A DNA stretch of 64,000 nucleotides from Agarivorans gilvus (GTDB taxonomy: Bacteria; Pseudomonadota; Gammaproteobacteria; Enterobacterales; Celerinatantimonadaceae), in assembly GCF_001420915.1 (NCBI RefSeq), contig NZ_CP013021.1, forward strand, positions 1,884,501-1,948,500. Direction: 5' to 3'. The notes below the pieces were generated by a model, which was given only the letters and a program-made list of their open reading frames with translations, ran no database searches and was not told the DNA's origin. Numbering within the stretch: position 1 is the stretch's first letter; every line of letters begins with the position of its first letter. Below, one piece after another: positions 8,754 through 18,326 of the stretch. Both the position numbers and the translations under genes were made by a program.

Positions 8754-9836
8754 TTACTCTTTTATTAAGCTTTGGCATACCGCCGCTACCTGTTCAGTAG
8801 CGTCATAGCTTGCCTGCTTCCTAGCATTATTCGCGCAAGTTAAGCGCAAGCTAGGATCTGCAAATTCATTTAACACTGCCGCGATTTGTTGCGGCGAAAA
8901 ATCAGCTTGTTTAATTAAGCGTGCCGCCTTGGCTTCTACTAAAAACGCCGCATTTTTTGTTTGGTGATCATCCACGGCATAGGGCAGAGGCACAAATATT
9001 GCCGGAACCCCTGCCGCAGCGACTTCTGATACCGTTAAAGCGCCAGCGCGACAGAGTATCACATCAGCCCACTGATATGCTGCTGCCATATCATCAATAA
9101 ACTCAACAATTTTAGGGGCTTCACTTAAATTCTCATCAAGTTGCTGCTGTTGGTAGGCAGCCTCAGCACTGGCTTGCTTATCGGCCCCCGCCTGATGCCA
9201 AACTTTAAGATCTAGGCCACTTTGTTTGATGCCTGCCGCCAAGTGCTGATTAAACACCTGGGCACCGAGGCTGCCACCAATTACCAATAGCTTATAACCA
9301 CCAGCCTCACCGGCTGTTTTAGGCGGTAAACTCAACACCGATTGACGCAAAGGATTTCCCACCACTTGAGCATTTGCTAGGGCTCCAGGAAAGGCGCTCA
9401 AACATTTTCTAGCAATTTTACTCAGTACTTTATTAGTTAAGCCGGCGGCTGCATTTTGCTCATGCAAAACTAAAGGCTTGCCTAATAACCAGGCAGCAAT
9501 ACCACCGGGGCCACTGGCAAAGCCGCCCATGCCCAATACCACGTCGGGCTGATAGGCTTTGATTACTGCCCTAGCTTGACGAATGGCATTAAGCAATTTG
9601 AAAGGCGCGGCCAGCTTACGCATAACACCATTACCTCTCACCCCTTTAATGCTAATAAAGTTAATCGGGTAACCATATTGGGGAACCAAGCGAGCTTCCA
9701 TACGCTCGGCGGTGCCTAACCAAGATACATCCCAGCCTTGTTGGCGCAGAAGATCGGCCACTGCGAGACCGGGGAACACATGCCCACCAGTGCCGCCCGC
9801 CATCACTAGTAATTTGTGTTGTTTAACTTCAACCAT
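8754..9836 (-). CDS. murG: Lipid II synthase glycosyltransferase MurG
   Basis: MurG transfers GlcNAc to lipid I to make lipid II on the cytoplasmic face of the membrane. I chose the ATG at 9834-9836, giving 360 residues starting MVEVKQHKLLVMAGGTGGHVFPG, which places the glycine-rich GGTGGH loop at the expected N-terminal position. A longer frame to 9911 lies inside ftsW and is not credible. Donor-site motifs GGSLGA and CRAGALTVSEVAAAG are present. The start overlaps the ftsW stop by 8 bases, indicating coupled translation. Confidence 0.97.
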   Translation of the reverse strand: MVEVKQHKLLVMAGGTGGHVFPGLAVADLLRQQGWDVSWLGTAERMEARLVPQYGYPINFISIKGVRGNGVMRKLAAPFKLLNAIRQARAVIKAYQPDVVLGMGGFASGPGGIAAWLLGKPLVLHEQNAAAGLTNKVLSKIARKCLSAFPGALANAQVVGNPLRQSVLSLPPKTAGEAGGYKLLVIGGSLGAQVFNQHLAAGIKQSGLDLKVWHQAGADKQASAEAAYQQQQLDENLSEAPKIVEFIDDMAAAYQWADVILCRAGALTVSEVAAAGVPAIFVPLPYAVDDHQTKNAAFLVEAKAARLIKQADFSPQQIAAVLNEFADPSLRLTCANNARKQASYDATEQVAAVCQSLIKE

Positions 9837-11034
9837 GAGCACCTCGCTTATAGGCCTGACACTTGGCCAAGCGCAGCTCATGGTCAATGCGCAGCAACAC
9901 TGCCACCGCAACAGACATAGCTAATAAACTAGAACCACCGTAACTGATCAAAGGAAGCGTCAAACCTTTAGTTGGCACTAAGCCCGATGCCGCGCCCACA
10001 TTCACCATGGTTTGAAAACTAAACCAAATACCAATGCCACAAGCTAAATAGCCGGCAAAAGCCTGTTCCGCTAACAAGGCTTGTTTGCCAATACGCAAGG
10101 CCCTACTCACCAGCAATACCTGTAATAGCAATACCGTGCATACCCCGATAAAGCCCAGTTCCTCGGCCAAAACCGCCACCACGAAATCGGTATGAGCTTC
10201 AGGCAAGTACTCCAATTTTTGAATCGAGTTACCTAAACCTTCACCAAACCAATCGCCTCGGCCAAAGGCCATTAGTGACTGAGTTAGCTGATAACCACTA
10301 CCAAAAGGATCTTGCCAGGGGTCGAGGAAGGAAGACACTCGGCGCATTCGATAAGGTTCAGCAATCACCAAGGTCACCACTGCTACCACCCCGGTAAAGA
10401 TTAATCCAAAGAACTGAATCAGTTTTGCGCCGGCCAGAAACAACATGCCAACGGTGGTTACAAACATCACCACCACACTGCCTAAATCGGGTTGCGCAAG
10501 CAGCAATACCGCTAAAAAGAAGAACACGATAAGTGGCTTCAAAAAGCCTTTTAAGTTCTCTCGAACTTGTTCATGCCGGCGCACTAAATACCCAGCCAAA
10601 TAAGTGAACAAGGCTAACTTGGCAAATTCGGCGGGCTGAATATTAAGCGGACCAAGACCAATCCAACGACTACTGCCGTTAATATTGCGCCCCACCACCA
10701 ATACAAGCACTAAGGCCACCACCGCCGCCAATAACAATTTAGCATTATGACTCTGCCACCAAGCCACTGGAATTTGCACCACAAAGGCAATGGCGCATAA
10801 GCACAACAGCAAATACACGCCGTGGCGCTTAGCAAAACGGAAGGGGTCATTATTCATCGCGATCCCTTCGGGGATAGATGAAGAAGCGACCATGACTAAG
10901 CCCAGCAACATCAAACACAGAGCCAACCACAACAAGTGACGGTCAAACAATAAGGGCTCTTGAACAGCGCCTTGTGGCCCGCTCAAACGTGCAGCAATAT
11001 TTTCAAACCACTGTGGTTTCGCCATTATTCTCAT
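9829..11034 (-). CDS. ftsW: Septal peptidoglycan glycosyltransferase FtsW (SEDS family)
   Basis: FtsW polymerises lipid II at the septum in complex with FtsI. The 401-residue protein has about ten membrane segments and the SEDS signatures NINGSSRWI, EAHTDFVVAVLAEELG and LPLISYGGSSLLAM. The ATG at 11034 overlaps the murD stop as ATGA. A second ATG at codon 4 is an alternative start. It is placed between murD and murG as in other gammaproteobacteria. Confidence 0.97.
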   Translation of the reverse strand: MRIMAKPQWFENIAARLSGPQGAVQEPLLFDRHLLWLALCLMLLGLVMVASSSIPEGIAMNNDPFRFAKRHGVYLLLCLCAIAFVVQIPVAWWQSHNAKLLLAAVVALVLVLVVGRNINGSSRWIGLGPLNIQPAEFAKLALFTYLAGYLVRRHEQVRENLKGFLKPLIVFFFLAVLLLAQPDLGSVVVMFVTTVGMLFLAGAKLIQFFGLIFTGVVAVVTLVIAEPYRMRRVSSFLDPWQDPFGSGYQLTQSLMAFGRGDWFGEGLGNSIQKLEYLPEAHTDFVVAVLAEELGFIGVCTVLLLQVLLVSRALRIGKQALLAEQAFAGYLACGIGIWFSFQTMVNVGAASGLVPTKGLTLPLISYGGSSLLAMSVAVAVLLRIDHELRLAKCQAYKRGAHG

Positions 11035-12335
11035 AAGGCCTCCACCAGCTGGCAGAAGTGCTGACCACGCGCTTCAAAGTTTTTGTACATATCAAGGCTG
11101 GCGCAAGCTGGCGATAACAATACGGTATCGCCCGACTCAGCTTGCTCCGCGCACCACGCAAAAGCAGACTCTAAATCGTCACGCAAATAAACGTTATTTG
11201 CTAGTTCAACAAAACGTTGCTTATCTTTGCCAAACGCCACCACACCGGCCAATTTGGCAAAGGCCGCTTTAAGCTCGCTTAAATCCCCTTCTTTACTGTC
11301 ACCACCAGCAATTAACCACAAGCGGCCCGAGTTACCAGACAAGCCTTGCAAGGCCGCTAAGGTAGCGCCCACATTGGTGGCTTTAGAGTCATTAATCCAA
11401 GCAATGCCGTTTTTACGCGCTACCAGCTGACAACGGTGCGCTAAGCCTGCAAATTTTTTGGCGGCGCAAAGGCTGGCGTCTAAGTCGATACCGACTGCTT
11501 CAGCTAAGGCTAAGGAAGCCAGAATATTGGCGTAATTGTGAGTGCCCACTAAGGCCAGAGCGCTGGTTTCCAATAAGGTTTTTTCGCCACGCAGTAAATA
11601 AGCCTGATCGTGACTTAACGAGAAATCAGCCGTTTGCTGTATAGAGAAGGTGATTCGGCTAGCAGGGCTATCATCAACCCACGATTGCGGATCGTCCAAG
11701 TTCACTATTAACTGCTCGGCCTGATGAGCAATTTTATGCTTAGCCGCAATGTATTCGTTCAGACCGGCGTAACGGTCCATATGGTCTTCGCTAATATTTA
11801 ATACCGTTGCCGCCTTGGCGCGTAAGCTATGGGTCGTTTCTAATTGAAAACTGGATAATTCCAAAACATACAGCTGAACCTGAGGGTCGAGTAAGTCGAG
11901 CGCCGGCACACCAATGTTGCCGCCCACCGCCACATTTAAACCGGCCTGTTTGGCCATTTCACCCACCAAACTGGTAACAGTACTCTTACCATTGGAACCG
12001 GTAATCGCCACTATTGGCGCCTTGGCGTAGTGACAAAACAGCTCGACGTCGCCAATCAGCTGCACGCCAGCTTTGGCCAAAGCTTGTAACTCGGGCGTAG
12101 CCAAAGCCACGCCGGGGCTCACCAACACCACATCACAATCCAACAAGGCCTGCTGCGGTAAGCCGCCGGTAACAACTTCAAGCTCGGCTGGCAGAGCATC
12201 AAGACCCGCAGGATGCTCACGAGTATCACAGACTAAAGGCTTAATATTGTGCTGCAGTAAAAAGCGCACACAACTCAAGCCGCTGGCTCCAAGGCCAACG
12301 ACTGCATAACGTTGTTGTGGCTGCAATTTACTCAC
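11031..12335 (-). CDS. murD: UDP-N-acetylmuramoyl-L-alanine--D-glutamate ligase MurD
   Basis: MurD adds D-Glu to UDP-MurNAc-L-Ala. The 434-residue protein has an N-terminal Rossmann domain (YAVVGLGASGLSC), the P-loop ITGSNGKSTVTSL at about residue 110, the Mur ligase motif WINDSKATNVGAT and the C-terminal LLSPACASLDMYKNFEARG, typical of MurD. The length matches E. coli (438). It follows mraY by 29 bases and overlaps ftsW. Confidence 0.97.
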   Translation of the reverse strand: MSKLQPQQRYAVVGLGASGLSCVRFLLQHNIKPLVCDTREHPAGLDALPAELEVVTGGLPQQALLDCDVVLVSPGVALATPELQALAKAGVQLIGDVELFCHYAKAPIVAITGSNGKSTVTSLVGEMAKQAGLNVAVGGNIGVPALDLLDPQVQLYVLELSSFQLETTHSLRAKAATVLNISEDHMDRYAGLNEYIAAKHKIAHQAEQLIVNLDDPQSWVDDSPASRITFSIQQTADFSLSHDQAYLLRGEKTLLETSALALVGTHNYANILASLALAEAVGIDLDASLCAAKKFAGLAHRCQLVARKNGIAWINDSKATNVGATLAALQGLSGNSGRLWLIAGGDSKEGDLSELKAAFAKLAGVVAFGKDKQRFVELANNVYLRDDLESAFAWCAEQAESGDTVLLSPACASLDMYKNFEARGQHFCQLVEAL

Positions 12336-12364
12336 TTTTCCCTCTCATTCTTTGCTAGTTCGCT

Positions 12365-13447
12365 CTAGCGCACCTTCAAGGTGGCTAAACCGATTAATAC
12401 TAAAATCAACGATATAATCCAAAACCGCACAATCACTCGCGGCTCTGGCCAACCTTTTAATTCATAGTGATGATGGATTGGCGCCATGCGAAAAATGCGT
12501 TGGCCGCGCAACTTGTAAGAGCCCACTTGTAAGATCACCGAAACGGTTTCCATCACAAATACGCCGCCCATGATCACCAAGAGCAATTCTTGACGCACCA
12601 ACACCGCTACCACACCTAAGGCGGCCCCCAAGGCTAAAGAACCCACATCGCCCATGAAAACTTGCGCTGGATAAGTGTTAAACCATAAAAAGGCTAAACC
12701 AGCGCCTACCATGGCGGTACATACCACCACTAACTCGCTAGCAGCGGGTATATAAGGAATGAATAAATAGCTGGAGAAGTTAACGTGCCCTGTCAGATAA
12801 GCGATTAGCGCAAACGCAGAAGCCACCATCACACTGGGCATAATGGCTAAGCCATCTAAACCGTCAGTTAAGTTAACGGCATTACTGCTGCCCACTATCA
12901 CCAAATACGTCAGCGGAATAAACAACCAGCCCAGTTGTGGCATGATGTCTTTAATGAACGGTAATACCAATTGGGTTTGAGCGGCAGAGTCGGCACTCCA
13001 ATACAAATATAGCGCTACCACTAGCGCTACTACCGATTGCCAAAAGTACTTCCAACGGGCAATTAAACCGGCCGAATCTTTGCGGATCACCTTGCGATAA
13101 TCGTCAACAAAACCAATCGCACCATAGCTGCCGAAGACGAATAGCATCACCCAAACATAGGGATTATCTAAACGCGCCCATAACAAGGTGGATAAAAATA
13201 CCGAAGCGATGATCAGCACCCCACCCATGGTCGGAGTACCAGACTTACTGAGATGAGACTCGGGACCGTCATTGCGAACGGTTTGACCGATCTGTAACAA
13301 CTGTAGGCGACGGATTAGCTTTGGTCCCATCCATAAACCAAACACTAAAGCCGTTAAAATGCTGACAATTGCTCGAAAAGTTAAATAAGCAAATAGCGAA
13401 AATCCACTAAAATACTGCTGCAGATACTCCGCCAACCAAACTAACAT
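12365..13447 (-). CDS. mraY: Phospho-N-acetylmuramoyl-pentapeptide transferase MraY
   Basis: MraY makes lipid I from UDP-MurNAc-pentapeptide and undecaprenyl phosphate. It is a polytopic protein of 360 residues, the same length as in E. coli. The catalytic motifs are clear: FVDDYRK (Asp pair), NLTDGLDGLAI and MAPIHHHYELKGW (His triad). Its start overlaps the murF stop by seven bases. Confidence 0.98.
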   Translation of the reverse strand: MLVWLAEYLQQYFSGFSLFAYLTFRAIVSILTALVFGLWMGPKLIRRLQLLQIGQTVRNDGPESHLSKSGTPTMGGVLIIASVFLSTLLWARLDNPYVWVMLFVFGSYGAIGFVDDYRKVIRKDSAGLIARWKYFWQSVVALVVALYLYWSADSAAQTQLVLPFIKDIMPQLGWLFIPLTYLVIVGSSNAVNLTDGLDGLAIMPSVMVASAFALIAYLTGHVNFSSYLFIPYIPAASELVVVCTAMVGAGLAFLWFNTYPAQVFMGDVGSLALGAALGVVAVLVRQELLLVIMGGVFVMETVSVILQVGSYKLRGQRIFRMAPIHHHYELKGWPEPRVIVRFWIISLILVLIGLATLKVR

Positions 13448-14820
13448 GGCAAACCCTTTTTAAAATGTTGCTGTAACTGTTGAACGACTTTTTCCATGTG
13501 GGTCGAACGAGACCCTTTCACCAAGACTAAGCAGGCTTGTTCGCCTTGCTGCTCTAAAGCGGCAATCAACTGCTTGGTGAGTGTGTCATGGTTGTCGTAC
13601 GCTAACGAAGTAAGGCTCATTTCAGCCAACACCTCATCAAAAGACGCGCCATAAGAATACAAGCTGATGTCACTGTCAAGTGCCAGATGAATTAAGTCTT
13701 GATGCGCCTGTTTCGTTTGTTTGCCCATCTCTCCCATGGCCCCGGCGATTAGGAAGCGCTTACCTTCAAAACCCGCCAAAATACTAATCGCGGCTTTAAA
13801 AGATGCCGGGTTGGCGTTGTAACTATCATCAATTAAATCAATGCTAGAAGTTAAAGGCTGAAGGTTTAAACGACCGGGAACCGCAGCCATAGAAGCTAAA
13901 CCCTGCTGTACCTGGGTTAGGCTGGCGCCCATGTTCAATGCTAAAGCACTTGCCGCTACCGCATTCTTCACATTATGCAAACCGGCTAAGTTAATCTGCA
14001 GCTCAATTTGCCCCATGGGAGTATGTAAGTTGAAGCGACTGCCTTGCAGCCCCAAAGCTTGAATAGCACTAGCGTAATAATCCGCTGCCGCATCATCTAA
14101 AGAGAAGTGCTGAACTTGAGCGGGCTTCGCCGCCTGATCGAGATAATCTTGATAGTCACTGGCATATTCGCATAAGGCCAGTTGCTCTTTGCCTAAACCA
14201 GCAAACAGTTCCGACTTAGCTTTAAGCACCCCTTGCTGCGAGCCAAAACCTTCAATGTGCGCCGCCGAGACATTGTTAATCAGTGCCACTTTAGGCTGTA
14301 CTAACTTAACGGTATAGGCGATTTCACCGATATGATTGGCACCAAGCTCTAATACGCCTAATTGATGCTGTTCGGTGGCTCTTAATAGGGATAAAGGTAC
14401 TCCAATATCGTTATTAAAATTGCCTTGGGTAGCCAAGACATTAAACGCTTGCCCCAAAATGGCCGAACTCATCTCTTTAACCGTGGTCTTGCCATTACTG
14501 CCTGTTATCGCACAGCAAGCTAAGTTCAATTTTTCACGCACATAACTGGCGAGCTGGCCTAAAGCGATCCGTGTATCTTCTACCACCAGTTGCGGCACAG
14601 CCTGGGTTAGCGGACGTTCAACCAGTAAGGCCGCAGCGCCCTGCTCTACAGCTTTATCGGCAAAATCGTGGGCATCGAAACGCTCTCCCGAGAGGGCGAT
14701 AAATAAAGCCCCAGACATCGCCTTGCGAGTATCGGTACTAATGGCGTCGATGACACAATCATCACCATGTAAACGGGCATTTAGCACTTGAGTCAACTCT
14801 GCAAGGTGCAGCGATATCAT
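13441..14820 (-). CDS. murF: UDP-N-acetylmuramoyl-tripeptide--D-alanyl-D-alanine ligase MurF
   Basis: MurF completes the pentapeptide by adding D-Ala-D-Ala made by Ddl. The 459-residue protein has an N-terminal MurF domain, the P-loop ITGSNGKTTVKEMS at about residue 107, the DDSYNANPAS motif and a C-terminal VLVKGSRSTHMEKVV, all typical. It overlaps murE by four bases (ATGA-type junction) and mraY by seven. Confidence 0.97.
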   Translation of the reverse strand: MISLHLAELTQVLNARLHGDDCVIDAISTDTRKAMSGALFIALSGERFDAHDFADKAVEQGAAALLVERPLTQAVPQLVVEDTRIALGQLASYVREKLNLACCAITGSNGKTTVKEMSSAILGQAFNVLATQGNFNNDIGVPLSLLRATEQHQLGVLELGANHIGEIAYTVKLVQPKVALINNVSAAHIEGFGSQQGVLKAKSELFAGLGKEQLALCEYASDYQDYLDQAAKPAQVQHFSLDDAAADYYASAIQALGLQGSRFNLHTPMGQIELQINLAGLHNVKNAVAASALALNMGASLTQVQQGLASMAAVPGRLNLQPLTSSIDLIDDSYNANPASFKAAISILAGFEGKRFLIAGAMGEMGKQTKQAHQDLIHLALDSDISLYSYGASFDEVLAEMSLTSLAYDNHDTLTKQLIAALEQQGEQACLVLVKGSRSTHMEKVVQQLQQHFKKGLPC

Positions 14821-16292
14821 GACGACACCTCCACAAAAGATTGAACCAAAGCTCGCTCATCGTAGTGACGCACCTCTGCACCAATAATCTGGTAGGTTTC
14901 ATGGCCTTTGCCAGCCACCAAAATAATATCTTGGGGCTGAGAATGCTCAATAGCGTAAGCAATCGCTTCGCGACGCTGGTGAATCACCGACACATTGTGC
15001 TCTTGTTCAAAGCCCAACAGAATATCGTCCACTATCGCTTTAGGGTCTTCGAAACGCGGATTGTCATCAGTCACAATAACGCGATCGGCCTTCTGTTCCG
15101 CGACCTTCGCCATCAGTGGGCGCTTGCCTTTATCGCGGTCACCACCACAGCCAAAGATACAAATCAACTCACCGCGACAATGCAGACGCAGCGCAGTTAA
15201 GGCCTTATCCAAGGCATCCGGCGTGTGTGCGTAATCCACCACTACCGAACGCTTGCCGGTAAATAATTCCATTCGTCCAGGGACAGCGTTTAACTTAGCC
15301 AACTGTCCAACCATGTTATGCAAGTCGAGGCCAAGATGATTCAAACAGGCGATGGCGGCGAGCAAGTTGTCGGCATTAAAACGCCCTAGTAAGGGGCTAT
15401 GAAAGGCCAGTTTTTCATGCTGAGCCTGAGGGCTAACCAAGTAGCCGCTAGCGCCTAGCTCACTAAACTGTAAATCGATGATTTGCCAATCGGCGGCGCT
15501 ATCTTCTAAAGACAGTGAACGCGCCGACGGATAATGCTGTAATAATTGCTTACCAAAGCCATCATCGGCGTTAATCAGGCGGCAATCCAAGCTAGGCCAA
15601 TTAAACAAAGCCTGCTTAGCCCGACCATATTCAGCCATACTGCCGTGGTAATCGAGGTGGTCACGACTCAAATTAGTAAAAATGGCCACGGTAAAGGGTA
15701 CCGCTGCGACTCGCTGCTGCACCAAGCCATGGGAGGAAATTTCCATAGCCACTAAATCAAAGCCTTGCTGATGCATGGCGCGCAATTGCCGCTGAATAGT
15801 GATGGCATCGGCGGTGGTATTAACCGAAGCTTGCAACTCTCCAGGTTTACCATTTCCCAACGTGCCCATGACTGCTGCAGAGCGACCACTAAGGTTGGCT
15901 AAATTGGCAATTAGATGGGTGACAGTACTTTTTCCATTGGTGCCAGTAACGCCGATTAGCGTCAGCGGATTGCCATCAGGAAAATAAGCCGCCGCAGCTA
16001 ACTGTGATAACTGTTGGCTCAAGCGCCAAAATGCAATGCATGGCACCTCACCTTTATAATCGACTCTTCCGTGGCTCTTTTCATCATCGGCTTCGGCAAT
16101 CACCGCCACCGCACCCGCAGTCAAAGCTGAATCGATATAAGCTCGCCCATCAACCTGGTGACCATTAATCGCAACGAACACATCTCCAGCATTGATCTCA
16201 CGGCTATTCAAAGACAAATCCTTGAACTCAATGTCTGGTGCGCCACTAATGGCAAACTTAGCCAACAAGGCTGATAGCTTAGGTATTGCCAT
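14817..16292 (-). CDS. murE: UDP-MurNAc-L-Ala-D-Glu--meso-diaminopimelate ligase MurE
   Basis: MurE adds the third residue of the stem peptide. The start is taken at the ATG at 16290-16292 (MAIPKLSALLAKF), giving 491 residues. A longer frame begins inside ftsI and adds a tail not seen in the family. The P-loop GVTGTNGKSTV and the motif DDNPRFEDP are present. DNPR is the meso-diaminopimelate selectivity motif, so the wall is of the usual Gram-negative A1-gamma type. The start overlaps the end of ftsI by 14 bases. Confidence 0.97.
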   Translation of the reverse strand: MAIPKLSALLAKFAISGAPDIEFKDLSLNSREINAGDVFVAINGHQVDGRAYIDSALTAGAVAVIAEADDEKSHGRVDYKGEVPCIAFWRLSQQLSQLAAAAYFPDGNPLTLIGVTGTNGKSTVTHLIANLANLSGRSAAVMGTLGNGKPGELQASVNTTADAITIQRQLRAMHQQGFDLVAMEISSHGLVQQRVAAVPFTVAIFTNLSRDHLDYHGSMAEYGRAKQALFNWPSLDCRLINADDGFGKQLLQHYPSARSLSLEDSAADWQIIDLQFSELGASGYLVSPQAQHEKLAFHSPLLGRFNADNLLAAIACLNHLGLDLHNMVGQLAKLNAVPGRMELFTGKRSVVVDYAHTPDALDKALTALRLHCRGELICIFGCGGDRDKGKRPLMAKVAEQKADRVIVTDDNPRFEDPKAIVDDILLGFEQEHNVSVIHQRREAIAYAIEHSQPQDIILVAGKGHETYQIIGAEVRHYDERALVQSFVEVSS

Positions 16293-18009
16293 GCTCAGCT
16301 CCTTGCAACTGTACCACCTGACTGCCTTGTTCATCGGGGGCGACGTTCAAATATTGTAAGCCCCCTTGCATCACCTTAGAAAACACCGGTGCGGCTACGT
16401 CGCCACCGTAGTAATGATCGGTTTTGGGTTCATTCACAAATACCACTATCGCTAGCTTGGGTTTGCTCACCGGTGCCACACCAGCAAAGATCGCAACATA
16501 GTCATCCCCATATCCGCCACGCACTGCTTTACGACTGGTACCGGTTTTACCTGCCACACGGTAACCAGGCACGGCGGCCTTTTTGCCAGTACCACCGTCT
16601 TGAATCACTGACTCCATCATTTCTAGTACGGCTCTAGCCTTAGCTTCTTCAAATACCCGTTCACCAGCAGCAGGCTTTTCTAACTTAATCACCGACACTG
16701 GGCGATAAATGCCACCAGAGCCCATGGTGGCGTAGGCCTGGGCCAATTGTAATGGCGTCACCATTAAGCCATAACCAAAGGATAAGGTGGCCAGCTCGAA
16801 GTCAGACCAACGGCGTCGTTGTGGCATTTGCCCACCAGACTCACCCACCAAACCTAAACCAGCATCGTTACCGAAGCCCACGTTATAGAAGGTATCTAAC
16901 ATGCCTTCTACTCCTACCTTTAAAGCCAATTGACTGGTGGCCACATTACTGGATTTCTGAATTACTTTAGTGAGGCTGATTTCGCCATAATTACGCGAAT
17001 CGCGCACTCGGCGCCCACCGATTTGCATCCAGCCGGGGTTGGTATCAATAGTACTATTTACCGCTATTTGATCTCGCTCCAAAGCAGCAATCACCGACAA
17101 AGGTTTCACTGTAGAACCGGGCTCGTAACTATCGGTAATAGCGCGATTACGATAACGGTAACTTTGGAACTGCTTACGATCGTTGGGATTAAATGAAGGG
17201 CTATTGGCCATGGCCAAGACTTCGCCAGTGTCGATATCTAATACCACCACACTGCCTGAGGTAGCTTTAGTTTCGGCCACCGCTTTTTTTAATTCACGAT
17301 AGGCGATAGCTTGGATCCGCTGGTCGATACTCAAGGCAATATTTTGCGCTTGCTTAGCCTGATGAATCACCGCTAAATCTTCTACCACTCGGCCTAGACG
17401 ATCTTTACGCACCTGGCGTTTACCCGGTTCGCCAGTTAACCAATCATCATAACTACGCTCTATGCCTTCCAAACCATGATCATCAATATTGGTAAAGCCA
17501 ACAAGGTGAGCACTCACCTCCCCTGTCGGATAGAATCGACGAGACTCAGGCTTAAGATAAACCCCTTTGATTTTGAGTTTTTCAACATAATCGGCTACCG
17601 CCGCACTCACCTGACGCTGCAGATAAACAAACCGGCGCTTAGGATTATTCACCCGAGCCTGCAAACTCTCAAGGTCACTGTCTAGTACTTTGGCTAAGGC
17701 CGCCCACGCTTCTTTATTTTCAAAGCTATGTTGCTCAACCACGTGTTTAGGGTCGGCCCAAATCGCCCTAACGGGCACACTTACGGCTAACTCATGGCCC
17801 AAGCGATCAGTAATGATACCGCGCTCGGTGTAAGCGATTTTAGTGCGAATGGAGCGTAAATCGCCTTGTTCAATAAGCTTATCCGGCGCGATGACTTGAA
17901 TAAAAGCCGCACGGCTAACCAAGGCAGTAAACACCAGACAAACCACCGCCATCACTAGCACAAAGCGCCAATGAATAAACAGTGTTTGTTTGCTTCCTTT
18001 ACTGCTCAT
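16279..18009 (-). CDS. ftsI: Septal D,D-transpeptidase FtsI (PBP3)
   Basis: FtsI cross-links septal peptidoglycan and is a target of beta-lactams. It has 576 residues with one N-terminal membrane anchor at about 15-38, a PBP dimerisation domain (RGIITDRLG) and a transpeptidase domain. The active site motifs are S299-T-V-K302, SSN near residue 355 and KTGT near residue 488. The gene follows ftsL with a one-base overlap, which keeps FtsL and its partner FtsI together. Confidence 0.97.
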   Translation of the reverse strand: MSSKGSKQTLFIHWRFVLVMAVVCLVFTALVSRAAFIQVIAPDKLIEQGDLRSIRTKIAYTERGIITDRLGHELAVSVPVRAIWADPKHVVEQHSFENKEAWAALAKVLDSDLESLQARVNNPKRRFVYLQRQVSAAVADYVEKLKIKGVYLKPESRRFYPTGEVSAHLVGFTNIDDHGLEGIERSYDDWLTGEPGKRQVRKDRLGRVVEDLAVIHQAKQAQNIALSIDQRIQAIAYRELKKAVAETKATSGSVVVLDIDTGEVLAMANSPSFNPNDRKQFQSYRYRNRAITDSYEPGSTVKPLSVIAALERDQIAVNSTIDTNPGWMQIGGRRVRDSRNYGEISLTKVIQKSSNVATSQLALKVGVEGMLDTFYNVGFGNDAGLGLVGESGGQMPQRRRWSDFELATLSFGYGLMVTPLQLAQAYATMGSGGIYRPVSVIKLEKPAAGERVFEEAKARAVLEMMESVIQDGGTGKKAAVPGYRVAGKTGTSRKAVRGGYGDDYVAIFAGVAPVSKPKLAIVVFVNEPKTDHYYGGDVAAPVFSKVMQGGLQYLNVAPDEQGSQVVQLQGAEHGNT

Positions 18010-18326
18010 TAGTTTGTTATTACCACTTGTTCTTCAATTTTGGGTCGATGCATGCCTAAACGCTTCTTGGCGATGCTCTCTACTCGGCTATGTTCCGCCA
18101 AAGCATTTTGTTCAATTAACAGATGCCGCCACTCTACATTTAAATCATCGCGGCTCATCATTAAGCTTTCGCGCTGCTCCACAAACATGCGCGTATGATG
18201 GGTTGTCCACACCACGCAAAAAGCCGAAATCACGGCAAATAACATCAACAGCACATGTTGTTTATTACGCCATAGGTCTTTCGCTATTGCCCGCAATAGA
18301 TTGGGCTGGCGGCTTAACTCTTCCAT
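18009..18326 (-). CDS. ftsL: Cell division protein FtsL
   Basis: FtsL is a small bitopic protein that forms the FtsQLB complex and helps activate FtsWI. The 105 residues comprise a short basic cytoplasmic tail, one membrane helix at about 24-42 and a periplasmic coiled coil ending in the RVESIAKKRLGMHRP motif typical of FtsL. It is slightly shorter than in E. coli (121). Its start codon overlaps the rsmH stop and its stop overlaps the ftsI start. Confidence 0.94.
   Translation of the reverse strand: MEELSRQPNLLRAIAKDLWRNKQHVLLMLFAVISAFCVVWTTHHTRMFVEQRESLMMSRDDLNVEWRHLLIEQNALAEHSRVESIAKKRLGMHRPKIEEQVVITN

Noticed and set aside
9837..9911. N-terminal extension of murG
   Set aside because: It is entirely within ftsW in another frame and absent from MurG proteins.
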